DNA from: an uncultured Bacteroidales bacterium
GTDB taxonomy: Bacteria > Bacteroidota > Bacteroidia > Bacteroidales > Muribaculaceae
Length of the DNA stretch: 53,154 nt
Assembly (NCBI GenBank): GCA_947573135.1
Contig: CANPDU010000022.1
Span: 1 to 53,154, forward strand
Direction: 5' to 3'
The first letter of the stretch is position 1. Every line of letters begins with the position of its first letter. The position numbers were made by a program, and so were the translations under genes. The notes beneath the pieces were generated by a model, which had not been told where the DNA came from, ran no database searches, and saw only the letters and a list, made by a program, of their open reading frames with translations. Positions 8,587 to 16,515 of the stretch are shown here, piece by piece.

Positions 8587-9561
8587 ATGAAACAAATCGT
8601 AATCAAAACCGGCTTGCTGCCACTGCTGCAGATGTGTCTTTGCAGTATTGCAGCGTCGTGTATATATGATTATGACAATTGTAGCGATGCGATGTATCTT
8701 ACAATCGACAGCAAGTGGGTGAATGTTCCGAATGCGTCGTGTGAGGGCGTCGCTTATATATTTTTTCCTGCAGACGGAAGTGTGCCGTGGCGCTTTGATT
8801 TCCAGGGCAAAGATGGGGGGCAGGTGCTGTTGCCTGTGGGCGAATATAGTTTCATAAGCCATAACGATGACGGAACTCGCGAGATATTCAGCGAGCCGGT
8901 CAGTTATAATGGCTATGAGGTTTACACTGCGAGCGCGCAATTACCGACATGTAACGTGTCGGCAGAGACGGAAGGGGAAAATGTGGTCACTCCCCCTGAT
9001 GCGTTGTATGGAAGTGTGTCGAGCAGAGTGAGCCTTTGTACAGAAGGCGTCAGTTATATAGCGACGGAATCTGAAAGCGTGTTGACGTTTTCTCCGGATT
9101 TTGTAATGACTGTTTATCAGCGGCCTCTGACAGCCCATTATAAGTATAGAATTGAGAAAGTAGAGAATATGCAGTCAGTCAGGTCGATGAGCGCGTCATT
9201 AAGCGGTATGGCCGGGTCACTGTTTATCGCCACAGGAGAGAAAGGACACTATCCGGTCACACTTTATCTAAGGGCAGCTCCGGCGTCGACCGATGTCATC
9301 GATGGCGAGTTCTATACATTCGGTATCCCGAGTTCACCTGATGTCGCAAATATACTGACACTGTATGCGGTCCTCAATAACGGCCGCAAGTTTTGCTATA
9401 AGTTTGATGTCACCGAGCAGATAAGGCATGCCGCCAATCCGATGGATGTCTTATTGACAGTCGGCGGCATTGAATTTGAGCGGCCAGAAGAGGGAGAAGG
9501 CGCCGGCTTCAACGTCGAGGTTGACGATTGGACGACTGTCGTTGTGAACATAAATGATTAG
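8587..9561 (+). CDS. DUF5119-like lipoprotein, fimbrial-cluster type
   Basis: A 324-residue exported protein. Its signal peptide ends in a lipobox with Cys25 (SIAASC), so it is probably an outer-membrane lipoprotein. The N-terminal half resembles DUF5119 proteins that accompany Mfa-like fimbrillins in Bacteroidales: a short beta-rich segment after the lipid anchor, then a stretch such as LLPVGEYSFISHN. The fimbrillin gene follows after 53 bases on the same strand, consistent with a two-gene unit. The family assignment is from memory of the pattern; the pairing strengthens it. Its precise role in fimbrial assembly is not known. Confidence 0.7.
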   Translation: MKQIVIKTGLLPLLQMCLCSIAASCIYDYDNCSDAMYLTIDSKWVNVPNASCEGVAYIFFPADGSVPWRFDFQGKDGGQVLLPVGEYSFISHNDDGTREIFSEPVSYNGYEVYTASAQLPTCNVSAETEGENVVTPPDALYGSVSSRVSLCTEGVSYIATESESVLTFSPDFVMTVYQRPLTAHYKYRIEKVENMQSVRSMSASLSGMAGSLFIATGEKGHYPVTLYLRAAPASTDVIDGEFYTFGIPSSPDVANILTLYAVLNNGRKFCYKFDVTEQIRHAANPMDVLLTVGGIEFERPEEGEGAGFNVEVDDWTTVVVNIND

Positions 9562-9614
9562 ATAAATTGTTTTATTTACATGTCTAAAGGATTAATTACA
9601 AAAAGCTACGCGAT

Positions 9615-10664
9615 ATGAGAATAACAGATATGAGAAAAACCACGGTAACGCTGATCACAATGATCGGTTTCATGGCGGTAACAAGCTGCTCGGAATATGA
9701 GAGTCCCCTCCCGAAGTATGATGAAAATATAATTTCGCTGAGAGCGGAAGTCCCTAATGTCTCTCGCGGGGCATCGACTACGACAGCCTCGATAAATGAA
9801 TTTGTCGTCTATGCATTCACAGATGGGGCTGCGCTGATGGACAGCGTGAGCGTTGTCCGCGATGGTGGCGTCTGGACATATTCTCCGCCGGCTTACTGGC
9901 CAGTGTCTGCCGTCAATTTTTACGCGTATAGCCCTCATATAAGCACGGCAGCCGATATCAGCGGTCAATCAGGAGCCAATATCAACGGGTATGTTAATCA
10001 CAGTAATGTAGATTTTCTATATTCTGTGCGCAAAAATGTCATGCAGCAAGCCGCTCCCGTATCGCTCAATTTCCGTCACGCCTTGTCGAAAGTGAGCATA
10101 ATGATGAGTTCAACTAACCCGCATATCAATGTAGTCGTCAGCTATATTGTACTTAAAAATATATATAAGCAAGGTGATTTTACTTTCCCTCAATCGTCGA
10201 CATTGCCGTCGACACCTGAAGTCGTCGGCACATGGAGCGATCTGAAGACTAAATCCGATATGATAACATTTGCAATCATAGGCGATGAAGACCGAGTAGA
10301 GCTGACGCCCGTTCCGACCGATTATACTTTAACCACTCTTGATCAAAGTTATGTCATACCTCAGCCTCTCAGTAAAGTAGAGCTGTCGAACGAGGGATAT
10401 GCAGGCACATATATCGAAGTCGATTGTGAAATTTTTGATTCGTCTACCGGCGCCAAATTATGGCCAAACAGTTCCACTCCGTCATATATGTTAGTGCAGG
10501 GTACCAAGACCGGCAGAATTGTCTATCCGGCAGCGGCAGACAATGTAAAGGAGTATAAGGCAGGGCATGCATATGTCTACAATATCTCAATCAATAATCC
10601 GAGCGTACTCGATCAGATTGAATTCGATGTGACAGTCGATGATTACACGATAGAACAGATGTAG
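9615..10664 (+). CDS. Mfa-like fimbrillin family lipoprotein
   Basis: A 349-residue secreted protein of the FimA/Mfa1 fimbrillin type. A signal peptide leads to a lipobox Cys25 (AVTSC). Family features follow: INEFVVYAFTDGA, then a tryptophan-rich WTYSPPAYWPVSAVNFYAYSP, and NFRHALSKVSIMM, the region where many Mfa-like proteins have the LxHxLS motif. Such pilins are lipidated, cleaved by an arginine protease after export and polymerised by strand exchange. The ATG at 9630 is an equally good start. No major fimbrial subunit, anchor or tip gene is adjacent, so this is a minimal unit with the DUF5119-like gene. Confidence 0.85.
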   Translation: MRITDMRKTTVTLITMIGFMAVTSCSEYESPLPKYDENIISLRAEVPNVSRGASTTTASINEFVVYAFTDGAALMDSVSVVRDGGVWTYSPPAYWPVSAVNFYAYSPHISTAADISGQSGANINGYVNHSNVDFLYSVRKNVMQQAAPVSLNFRHALSKVSIMMSSTNPHINVVVSYIVLKNIYKQGDFTFPQSSTLPSTPEVVGTWSDLKTKSDMITFAIIGDEDRVELTPVPTDYTLTTLDQSYVIPQPLSKVELSNEGYAGTYIEVDCEIFDSSTGAKLWPNSSTPSYMLVQGTKTGRIVYPAAADNVKEYKAGHAYVYNISINNPSVLDQIEFDVTVDDYTIEQM

Positions 10665-10673
10665 GAAAACGAC

Positions 10674-10703
10674 GGGCGGCGCATCAAAACAGATGCGCCG
10701 CCT
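10674..10703. terminator. bidirectional hairpin between convergent genes
   Basis: An 11-bp perfect stem (GGCGGCGCATC with GATGCGCCGCC) with a 6-base A-rich loop lies between the fimbrillin gene (plus) and the Omp28/T9SS gene (minus). The T-run is weak on both sides, so termination strength is uncertain. Confidence 0.6.
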
Positions 10704-10741
10704 AAGCTATGAATATAGAGAATTGACGAAATTACGGGCAA

Positions 10742-12691
10742 TTATTTAATAAGGACTTTAGAAACATTTGTTCCCTGCCGGCGTATGTATAAGCCGTTGC
10801 CGGGATTGGCGACGCGGACGCCCTGAATGTTGAAATACTCTACCGGCGCATCAGGATTGTCGACAACGACAGATTCGATGCCGGTGAAAGATCCGTCGCC
10901 TGCAGCTTTGAGGATACAAGCGTTTTCGATGCTCTTATTCCGGTAGTTTAACAGATAAACGACAACGTTGATATTGTCGAGATCTTTGATGGCCTGAAGA
11001 AGTTTGATGTCGTGGGAGTATTCATATTTTTTACCGACTTCGATTTCGGACGGTATGCTTCCCTTGATGCCGGAAAAATTATCGAGCTGGCGTGCGACGT
11101 CATTGTAGACGAGATCGACAGTCGAAGGCATGTTCTGCCAGTCGCCCGGAACAACAGACTGTTGGCCGGAGTAACCGTTTCGCTGAGAGTATGGCCCGAC
11201 ATTGTTTTCAGTAATGCCATATGCGAGTCTGAAGTTTTTGTCGCCGTCGGTGTAGTCGAAAGCAAAAGCTGTTTTTGTGTCAATTGTCAGAATGCGAGTT
11301 TCTTTGTCAAGCGAAGCCTGAGCTTCGACGCAGGCAATGCCGGGAAGAGTTTTATAGGCATTTACCATTTCCATGATGTTGTCGTAGTAGGGATATACTT
11401 CCTGCGAACGGTTAATGATAGCGTCGGGAACGCCAGTGTTACAGAAGGTATTGGCAACGTTGGCATAAGATGTAGCGGTCATTGGATCTCGGCCCGGGCT
11501 GTTGATGTGAATGCAGACGGGGATGACGGAGCCGTCAGTCGCTTCGTCGTGGATCTGTTCCATGGCAGTGTATCCGACGGGGCAATAGACGCATGAAATG
11601 CTTGTGAATTCCTCGACGACAACATTGCGGGTAAATCCGTTGCCTTTTTTGACGACAGTCAGATCATATTTTTCGGAATTATTCGGAGAGTTGTTAGGCT
11701 TTCCGTTTACTTCGGTCACTTTGAGGACAATCTCTGAACTTTTAGCCTCATTAGTTGCGACAAAATTCTCTATGCCGAGTATAATCATCTGATTGAGATT
11801 CCACTCTTGTTTGAGATTGTAAGTTTCAGTAACCGAACTTTCACCTGCGATGCCATATTCGACGGATATGTTTTTGACGGTGTTGACACCATCGTTAGCC
11901 AGCAGGAAGTTGAAAGAGAAAGGCTCATCGGTATTCACTACCGGCTGACCTTCGACAGCGAGTACGGAGACGTTGTCTTTCGGCAGGTTGGCCGCACTGA
12001 CAGTAGCGCCGAGAGTCATGAAACCATATGCGCTTGCGATATTGTCCCAGCTCCATTTTTTAAGCGAGTTGGCGCGAGTTGCGACCCATCCGCCGTATTC
12101 ATTCATGTGAGCCGTATAGTCGACAACGACAGGAACGTTGTTTTCATTATTGATGGTGAAATATACACCGACATATATGTTTTTGTCAGGAGTGATTTCA
12201 AAAGGAGTGTCGAGTGTGACATCAACTTTGGTGAAAGCAGTGCCGGGAGCAGTTGCCTGCTGAGTGTACAGGAAATCTCCGGTCAGATTATCGGTGATGA
12301 AAACGTTATATTTAGTGATGAGATTTTTTGTTTTATCATCATACAGTGTGCCTGTGTAGAATGAGATGCCGGTAATCTTTCCGTCGGTCAGTCCGCTGAC
12401 AAACTGCGGGTCGATCTGAAAAGCCATTGCCATCTGCATGCCGGGTTCCTGACCGTTGAATGACAGTGCGGTAGCAGGATCTCCGGCAAGAGAGTAATAT
12501 ACTTCCTCACCGTTGTCTGCGGCATCGGTGCGGGATGTTACGACGGGTTCGGCTTCGACTGTAGCTGGGATCTCGACAGACCTTAAGTCGGGTTTGAGCT
12601 CGGGCATTAGTTTTTTCGGTCCAGCGAAGGAAAATGCTGAAGAATAAAGAGTCGCCGATAGTGCGGCGAGCACAAAAAGATGCTTTTTCAT
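10742..12691 (-). CDS. Omp28-family thioredoxin-fold protein with T9SS sorting tail
   Basis: A 649-residue exported protein. A signal peptide (1 to about 23) is followed by beta-sandwich-like repeats (about 60-340). An Omp28-type domain then begins with VVEEFTSISCVYCPVG, giving a CxxC pair at C367 and C370 as in thioredoxin folds. The tail, ending in NPGNGLYIRRQGTNVSKVLIK-like residues, matches the Por/T9SS type A sorting pattern, so the protein is probably secreted and surface-attached. It is the last gene of a minus-strand envelope operon that also has a TlpA-like thioredoxin and a smaller Omp28. The substrate is unknown. Confidence 0.82.
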   Translation of the reverse strand: MKKHLFVLAALSATLYSSAFSFAGPKKLMPELKPDLRSVEIPATVEAEPVVTSRTDAADNGEEVYYSLAGDPATALSFNGQEPGMQMAMAFQIDPQFVSGLTDGKITGISFYTGTLYDDKTKNLITKYNVFITDNLTGDFLYTQQATAPGTAFTKVDVTLDTPFEITPDKNIYVGVYFTINNENNVPVVVDYTAHMNEYGGWVATRANSLKKWSWDNIASAYGFMTLGATVSAANLPKDNVSVLAVEGQPVVNTDEPFSFNFLLANDGVNTVKNISVEYGIAGESSVTETYNLKQEWNLNQMIILGIENFVATNEAKSSEIVLKVTEVNGKPNNSPNNSEKYDLTVVKKGNGFTRNVVVEEFTSISCVYCPVGYTAMEQIHDEATDGSVIPVCIHINSPGRDPMTATSYANVANTFCNTGVPDAIINRSQEVYPYYDNIMEMVNAYKTLPGIACVEAQASLDKETRILTIDTKTAFAFDYTDGDKNFRLAYGITENNVGPYSQRNGYSGQQSVVPGDWQNMPSTVDLVYNDVARQLDNFSGIKGSIPSEIEVGKKYEYSHDIKLLQAIKDLDNINVVVYLLNYRNKSIENACILKAAGDGSFTGIESVVVDNPDAPVEYFNIQGVRVANPGNGLYIRRQGTNVSKVLIK

Positions 12692-12734
12692 ATAATAAAT
12701 TCTACTACAATAATTATCATTATTTTAATATGTG

Positions 12735-13418
12735 TCAGCGGACGTATATCTTGCCTGACTTACCTCCGAAAGTGAACACATAAAGGCCTTTGTCAAGAGC
12801 AATGTGTCCCTCTCCCGATACGGTAGCCGAGAAGACGCTGACGCCGGCTAATGTTGTAACGACAAGGTCGGTGGCTTCGTCGCATTTATAGCTGAGACCG
12901 CCATCGACAGCCTTGAGTTCGTCGAGGACTTCGATTTCGCTTACCGATGCGTTTTTCTCACTCATTTCGATTACGAACTGCACCCGGCTGCCGCTTTCAT
13001 TGACGTCCTCAGCCTCAATGACAGTTACAACGACAGGAATTTCGTCGTCAAGATCAAACTCTCCGATGTAGTCAAAGCCAAGATCGACATTCTGATTCGG
13101 GCGAACGGTGACTTTTTCCTTGGTAACAGTCTCTCCGCCGCGACATGTTCCGCCGGCACAGAGCTGGATGCTCTGACCGCTGGTGCATGTAGCGGTAATT
13201 TTTACAGATGAGGAGTAGATGTTTGTTGAAATCGAGAGGTCTGGTTTCATGATGACCTCTTTGTACTGGTCGTCTTCGTAGACGTTGACAGTTATATCGT
13301 TGAATTCGACAGTCGAGCCGGGGGTGATTTTGTGATTACCCATCCAGAATGTCAGTTCGATGGCATTTGCACTATAAATGGCAAACATACATGAGAGAGC
13401 AAGTAAAAATTTCTTCAT
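12735..13418 (-). CDS. exported protein with T9SS-like C-terminal tail
   Basis: No named family is recognised for most of this 227-residue protein. It has a clear signal peptide (residues 1-19, ending SANA), a beta-rich body, and three cysteines in a CTSGQSIQLCAGGTC stretch that may form disulfides. The end (LAGVSVFSATVSGEGHIALD, then GLYVFTF and KIYVR) resembles a short T9SS sorting domain. It lies 18 bases after the Omp28 lipoprotein gene and 43 bases before the large Omp28 gene, so it is surely part of this operon. Confidence 0.75.
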   Translation of the reverse strand: MKKFLLALSCMFAIYSANAIELTFWMGNHKITPGSTVEFNDITVNVYEDDQYKEVIMKPDLSISTNIYSSSVKITATCTSGQSIQLCAGGTCRGGETVTKEKVTVRPNQNVDLGFDYIGEFDLDDEIPVVVTVIEAEDVNESGSRVQFVIEMSEKNASVSEIEVLDELKAVDGGLSYKCDEATDLVVTTLAGVSVFSATVSGEGHIALDKGLYVFTFGGKSGKIYVR

Positions 13419-13436
13419 AAATATTTGATATTTTGA

Positions 13437-14246
13437 TTAATGATTATCGGAAGTAGAGACGGGGACTTTTGCGGCCTGAACGACGCCGGAAGCATCGGAC
13501 AGAAAAGCCACAACTGCGAGATTTTCGGGAATCCATTTCTCGGTGGAAGTATCTTTAAGCGGGATGGAATAGCTCAGGTCCAGAGAACTTCCGGGCTGAA
13601 CAGTCACATTGTTTCCGTCAACGCCATTGACACATGCGCGGAAAACATTATTGTGGATATAGTCGTGAATGCGACCTTCGTTGATGTCTTCCTGACGGGC
13701 GACTATGCCTGACTCGATGATCCACACTATGAGCTTTCCGCCGAGACTTTCGGACGTAGACAGACTGCAATCGATTGATATAAGATTGGTATCTCTGTCA
13801 AGATCCGCATGAATGTCAATCATCAGAGGCGTTTTAACAGACAGATCGTCGTAGACGGCAGTCGCCCATTGATCAGGATTTAGAACCGGGATCTTACCGT
13901 CGATTATGCCCGACGGGTAGTCTTCGATGCCGTAACGGTCGTTGTAGATCCGGCCTTCAGGCTGCATAAGTCCTGTGTAGCGTTTGTTGTCGGCCGGTAT
14001 GCCAAAGTGCCCGGCATGGATGCTGACAGCAATCAAATGGCTGCCGTACTGCTGTTCGAGAGCCTCAATGGTGCGATGGGCAGCTGGACAGTTGACGCAA
14101 TTCTGACCGGTGAAATCTTCAAGCAGGACAGTGCGCTCGGCTTTTGTGGCTTCGACTTTGATATATCGGTCGTTTTCGGATATATTGTCGCACGAAGCGG
14201 TCAGAAGAGCCAGAGAAATGAAAGCATATTTTATTATATATTTCAT
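13437..14246 (-). CDS. Omp28-family lipoprotein
   Basis: A 269-residue lipoprotein with lipobox Cys19 (LLTASC). The Omp28-type core starts with VLLEDFTGQNCVNCPAA, carrying a CxxC pair at C50 and C53, the same layout as the larger Omp28 protein at 10742-12691. The CxxC in a thioredoxin-like fold suggests thiol chemistry, but Omp28 of Porphyromonas was described only as an outer-membrane antigen or possible adhesin. It is located 21 bases after the DUF6029-like gene, in the same operon as a TlpA-like oxidoreductase. Confidence 0.85.
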   Translation of the reverse strand: MKYIIKYAFISLALLTASCDNISENDRYIKVEATKAERTVLLEDFTGQNCVNCPAAHRTIEALEQQYGSHLIAVSIHAGHFGIPADNKRYTGLMQPEGRIYNDRYGIEDYPSGIIDGKIPVLNPDQWATAVYDDLSVKTPLMIDIHADLDRDTNLISIDCSLSTSESLGGKLIVWIIESGIVARQEDINEGRIHDYIHNNVFRACVNGVDGNNVTVQPGSSLDLSYSIPLKDTSTEKWIPENLAVVAFLSDASGVVQAAKVPVSTSDNH

Positions 14247-14267
14247 ATTATGAGGTCGGACAGTAGA

Positions 14268-15917
14268 TTAGAAAGTATAGCTATAAGACACTTGAAAGCC
14301 CCGTGTAGCGGGGACGTAGCGGCAGACTCCGCCCGAACAGTTGAAGCCGGCGCGTGTGCGCCCATAGCTCAGAAGCAAGCGGTTAGCCTTGTAGTTGCCG
14401 GCAATGCCTGCATTATAGTAATGCGTATCAGTTTCACCGCAATTCCACATGTCGGAAACGGAGACCATGATGTGAGGCGCCACAGACAGTTCGATCAAGC
14501 CGTAAAGCCAGTCGCGCTGATCCTGACGGGTGTGAAGGTATTGAATTTCGTTTCGGAGTGTGAAGCGTTTGTCGATACGCCATTTGGTATCGACAACAAA
14601 AATATTGGATCTTACCTTTCCCTCTTCAGGATGACCTTCGAGGAATTTGTCGTACATCTGGTTCATATACATGAATATCTGGCTTACCGAGCGGCTCCAT
14701 TTCTTGTCGATCTGAATATTGAAGTCGTGGTAGTAGCTTTGTCCCATGTCGAAAAATTTTGGCGAAGGTCCGTTCGATCCCATTTCGCCAAAATTACCGG
14801 GATTGTCGGTGAGGCCTCGGATGTAGCTCAGATTGATCTTGACTTTTGTTCCGTATTTTCCGCCCAAAGCAGTTTTGCGCTTGAAATTGTATCCGAACTG
14901 ACCCTGAAAGGCCCATTCGCCCGGTGCGGCCTGTGTGGCGTATGGGTAGAGCGCGGCCAGGGCATAGGTATGCAGATAAGAGAAAACAGGCATGTTGTTG
15001 AGGAAAGCGGAGGTTCCGCTCATCGACCTCTGACTGCGGAAAGCCATGTTCTCGCTACGTTTGATCTGAACAAGAGCGCTGAGGCCGCTGCGTGAAAAAG
15101 ATCCGCTGAGCATTGCGGCGGTTCCGTTGCCGTAGGTATAATTGTTGTCGAACGACGGATCCTGACCTTTCCATGCGAACTCCCCGAGAACGGCAAAACC
15201 GTTTTTCTGAAATTCTGATCTCAGATCAAAGGCGTTTACTGCTTTGGGAAGATTGAGGCGCCAGTTGTGTCCGGGAACCATTATGGTCTGGTCGTCCTCG
15301 TGTTTCAGCACATAGGAAGCACCGAAAGTCCAGCTGATATTTTTATCAGCAAGCGGCCTGAAAAGATCCTGAAGCACAAGCTCGAGATCACCGCCGTAGA
15401 CCTGAGAACTTGTCTTCCAGTCCCAGTATCTGCGCTGGACGCCTCCGAGAGCTGTCAGACGCACACCGTTGATCGCCGACACCTTCATGCGCCCTCCGCG
15501 GATCGCATTGTCGATGCCGAGAGAACGTTCCTGATATGTGCGCAGAATAAATCCGGCACCAAACTGTTCGTAGAAGTCTCCGCCTGTCAGTTCGAAGCCT
15601 TTATACCGGCCTTTGACATATATATGTGGCACGCCCCATCCGGCAAAATCAGGCTCGTAGCCTGGAAGGGGCCAGCGCATGAACTCGACTCTCGCGCCTG
15701 CGTCAACGTACTTGCTGATCATGTTGAGATCGGCGTAGGAGTTGAACAGAATTCGTTTGTCGTAGGATTCGGTGCCGATGGCGTTGTCCTCTTCCGGAAA
15801 CAGGACATCGGCCTGTATGCTGCCGTGAAACGCCACCCCATTGTCGTCTCCGATAGAAAAAGCGGAGACAGCCAGAGCCGTCGCGGCGAAAATGACCAGC
15901 AGAGTTTGTCTCTTCAT
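14268..15917 (-). CDS. DUF6029-like outer-membrane beta-barrel protein
   Basis: A 549-residue protein with a signal peptide (about 1-20) and alternating hydrophobic/polar strands rich in Tyr, Trp and Phe ending in SYSYTF, a terminal aromatic typical of outer-membrane barrels. The N-terminal part (FHGSIQADVLFPEE, then GGDFYEQFGAGFILRTYQERSLG) matches what I recall of DUF6029 in Bacteroidota. The function of that family is not known. It lies 8 bases after the TlpA-like gene and before the Omp28 lipoprotein, so it may provide the membrane part of the same complex. Confidence 0.75.
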   Translation of the reverse strand: MKRQTLLVIFAATALAVSAFSIGDDNGVAFHGSIQADVLFPEEDNAIGTESYDKRILFNSYADLNMISKYVDAGARVEFMRWPLPGYEPDFAGWGVPHIYVKGRYKGFELTGGDFYEQFGAGFILRTYQERSLGIDNAIRGGRMKVSAINGVRLTALGGVQRRYWDWKTSSQVYGGDLELVLQDLFRPLADKNISWTFGASYVLKHEDDQTIMVPGHNWRLNLPKAVNAFDLRSEFQKNGFAVLGEFAWKGQDPSFDNNYTYGNGTAAMLSGSFSRSGLSALVQIKRSENMAFRSQRSMSGTSAFLNNMPVFSYLHTYALAALYPYATQAAPGEWAFQGQFGYNFKRKTALGGKYGTKVKINLSYIRGLTDNPGNFGEMGSNGPSPKFFDMGQSYYHDFNIQIDKKWSRSVSQIFMYMNQMYDKFLEGHPEEGKVRSNIFVVDTKWRIDKRFTLRNEIQYLHTRQDQRDWLYGLIELSVAPHIMVSVSDMWNCGETDTHYYNAGIAGNYKANRLLLSYGRTRAGFNCSGGVCRYVPATRGFQVSYSYTF

Positions 15918-15925
15918 CAGTTGAA

Positions 15926-16426
15926 TTATTTGTCAGAGTTCAGATTACGGATGATTTCGATCAGCTGATCTTCGGAGCCGTCGGTATATCCGGAATGAGT
16001 ATAAGCTATCTTTCCCTTACCGTCGACAACGAGGATATGAGGCACGCTCTGCAGGCCCATGGCGCGGAAAAAATCACTGTTTGCGTCAAGAAGCACCTCG
16101 TAGTCCCAGCCCTCGGCATCGACAAACGGTTTCACTTTCGAAGTGTTCTGTGCGTCGTCTATTGAAACTATATACATTTTCATGCCGGTTTCTTCCTGCC
16201 AGTCGGGATATAGCTCGGCGATTGCGCGCAGCTCTCGTAGACAGGGTTTGCACCATGTGGCGAAGAAGCTGATCACGAATGGTTTTCCGTTGTTTGAGAG
16301 CTTGGCGACGTTGACGGTGTTGCCTTTTGTGTCTTTGACGTTAATCGCAGGGAGCTGAGCCGATACAGCGGGAGACGCAATCGCAGCGGTGAGAAAGATT
16401 AGAGCGGCAGAGATAAATTTTTTCAT
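15926..16426 (-). CDS. TlpA-like periplasmic thiol-disulfide oxidoreductase
   Basis: A 166-residue thioredoxin-fold protein with a signal peptide (residues 1 to about 23, ending AVSA). The active site is FFATWCKPC with C59 and C62, followed by RELRAIAELY; the cis-proline is in QSVPHIL. The start at 16426 (MKKFIS) is chosen because the frame's extra ten upstream residues precede the signal peptide and reach into a hairpin at 16452-16489. It probably reduces or oxidises exported proteins; the two Omp28 proteins in the same operon, each with CxxC, are obvious candidate partners. Confidence 0.92.
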   Translation of the reverse strand: MKKFISAALIFLTAAIASPAVSAQLPAINVKDTKGNTVNVAKLSNNGKPFVISFFATWCKPCLRELRAIAELYPDWQEETGMKMYIVSIDDAQNTSKVKPFVDAEGWDYEVLLDANSDFFRAMGLQSVPHILVVDGKGKIAYTHSGYTDGSEDQLIEIIRNLNSDK

Positions 16427-16451
16427 CGGGTACAGGGTAATAGTTGCGAAA

Positions 16452-16489
16452 TTCACGACACGGTCTCAGAGACGAGACCATGTCGTGAA
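16452..16489. terminator. strong hairpin between secreted-protein gene and TlpA-like gene
   Basis: Sixteen-base arms (TTCACGACACGGTCTC and GAGACCATGTCGTGAA) pair with one mismatch around a 6-base loop. It sits between the stop of the 16516-18234 gene and the start of the TlpA-like gene. No T-run follows, so it could be a partial terminator, an attenuator or an mRNA-stabilising stem separating the two expression units. Confidence 0.6.
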
Positions 16490-16515
16490 TGTGTAGTAGT
16501 TGAGCTGGTTAAAAA

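Noticed and set aside
14007-15095. 362-residue plus-strand ORF
   Set aside because: It crosses two real minus-strand genes (Omp28 and DUF6029-like) and their junction, and has no domain features.
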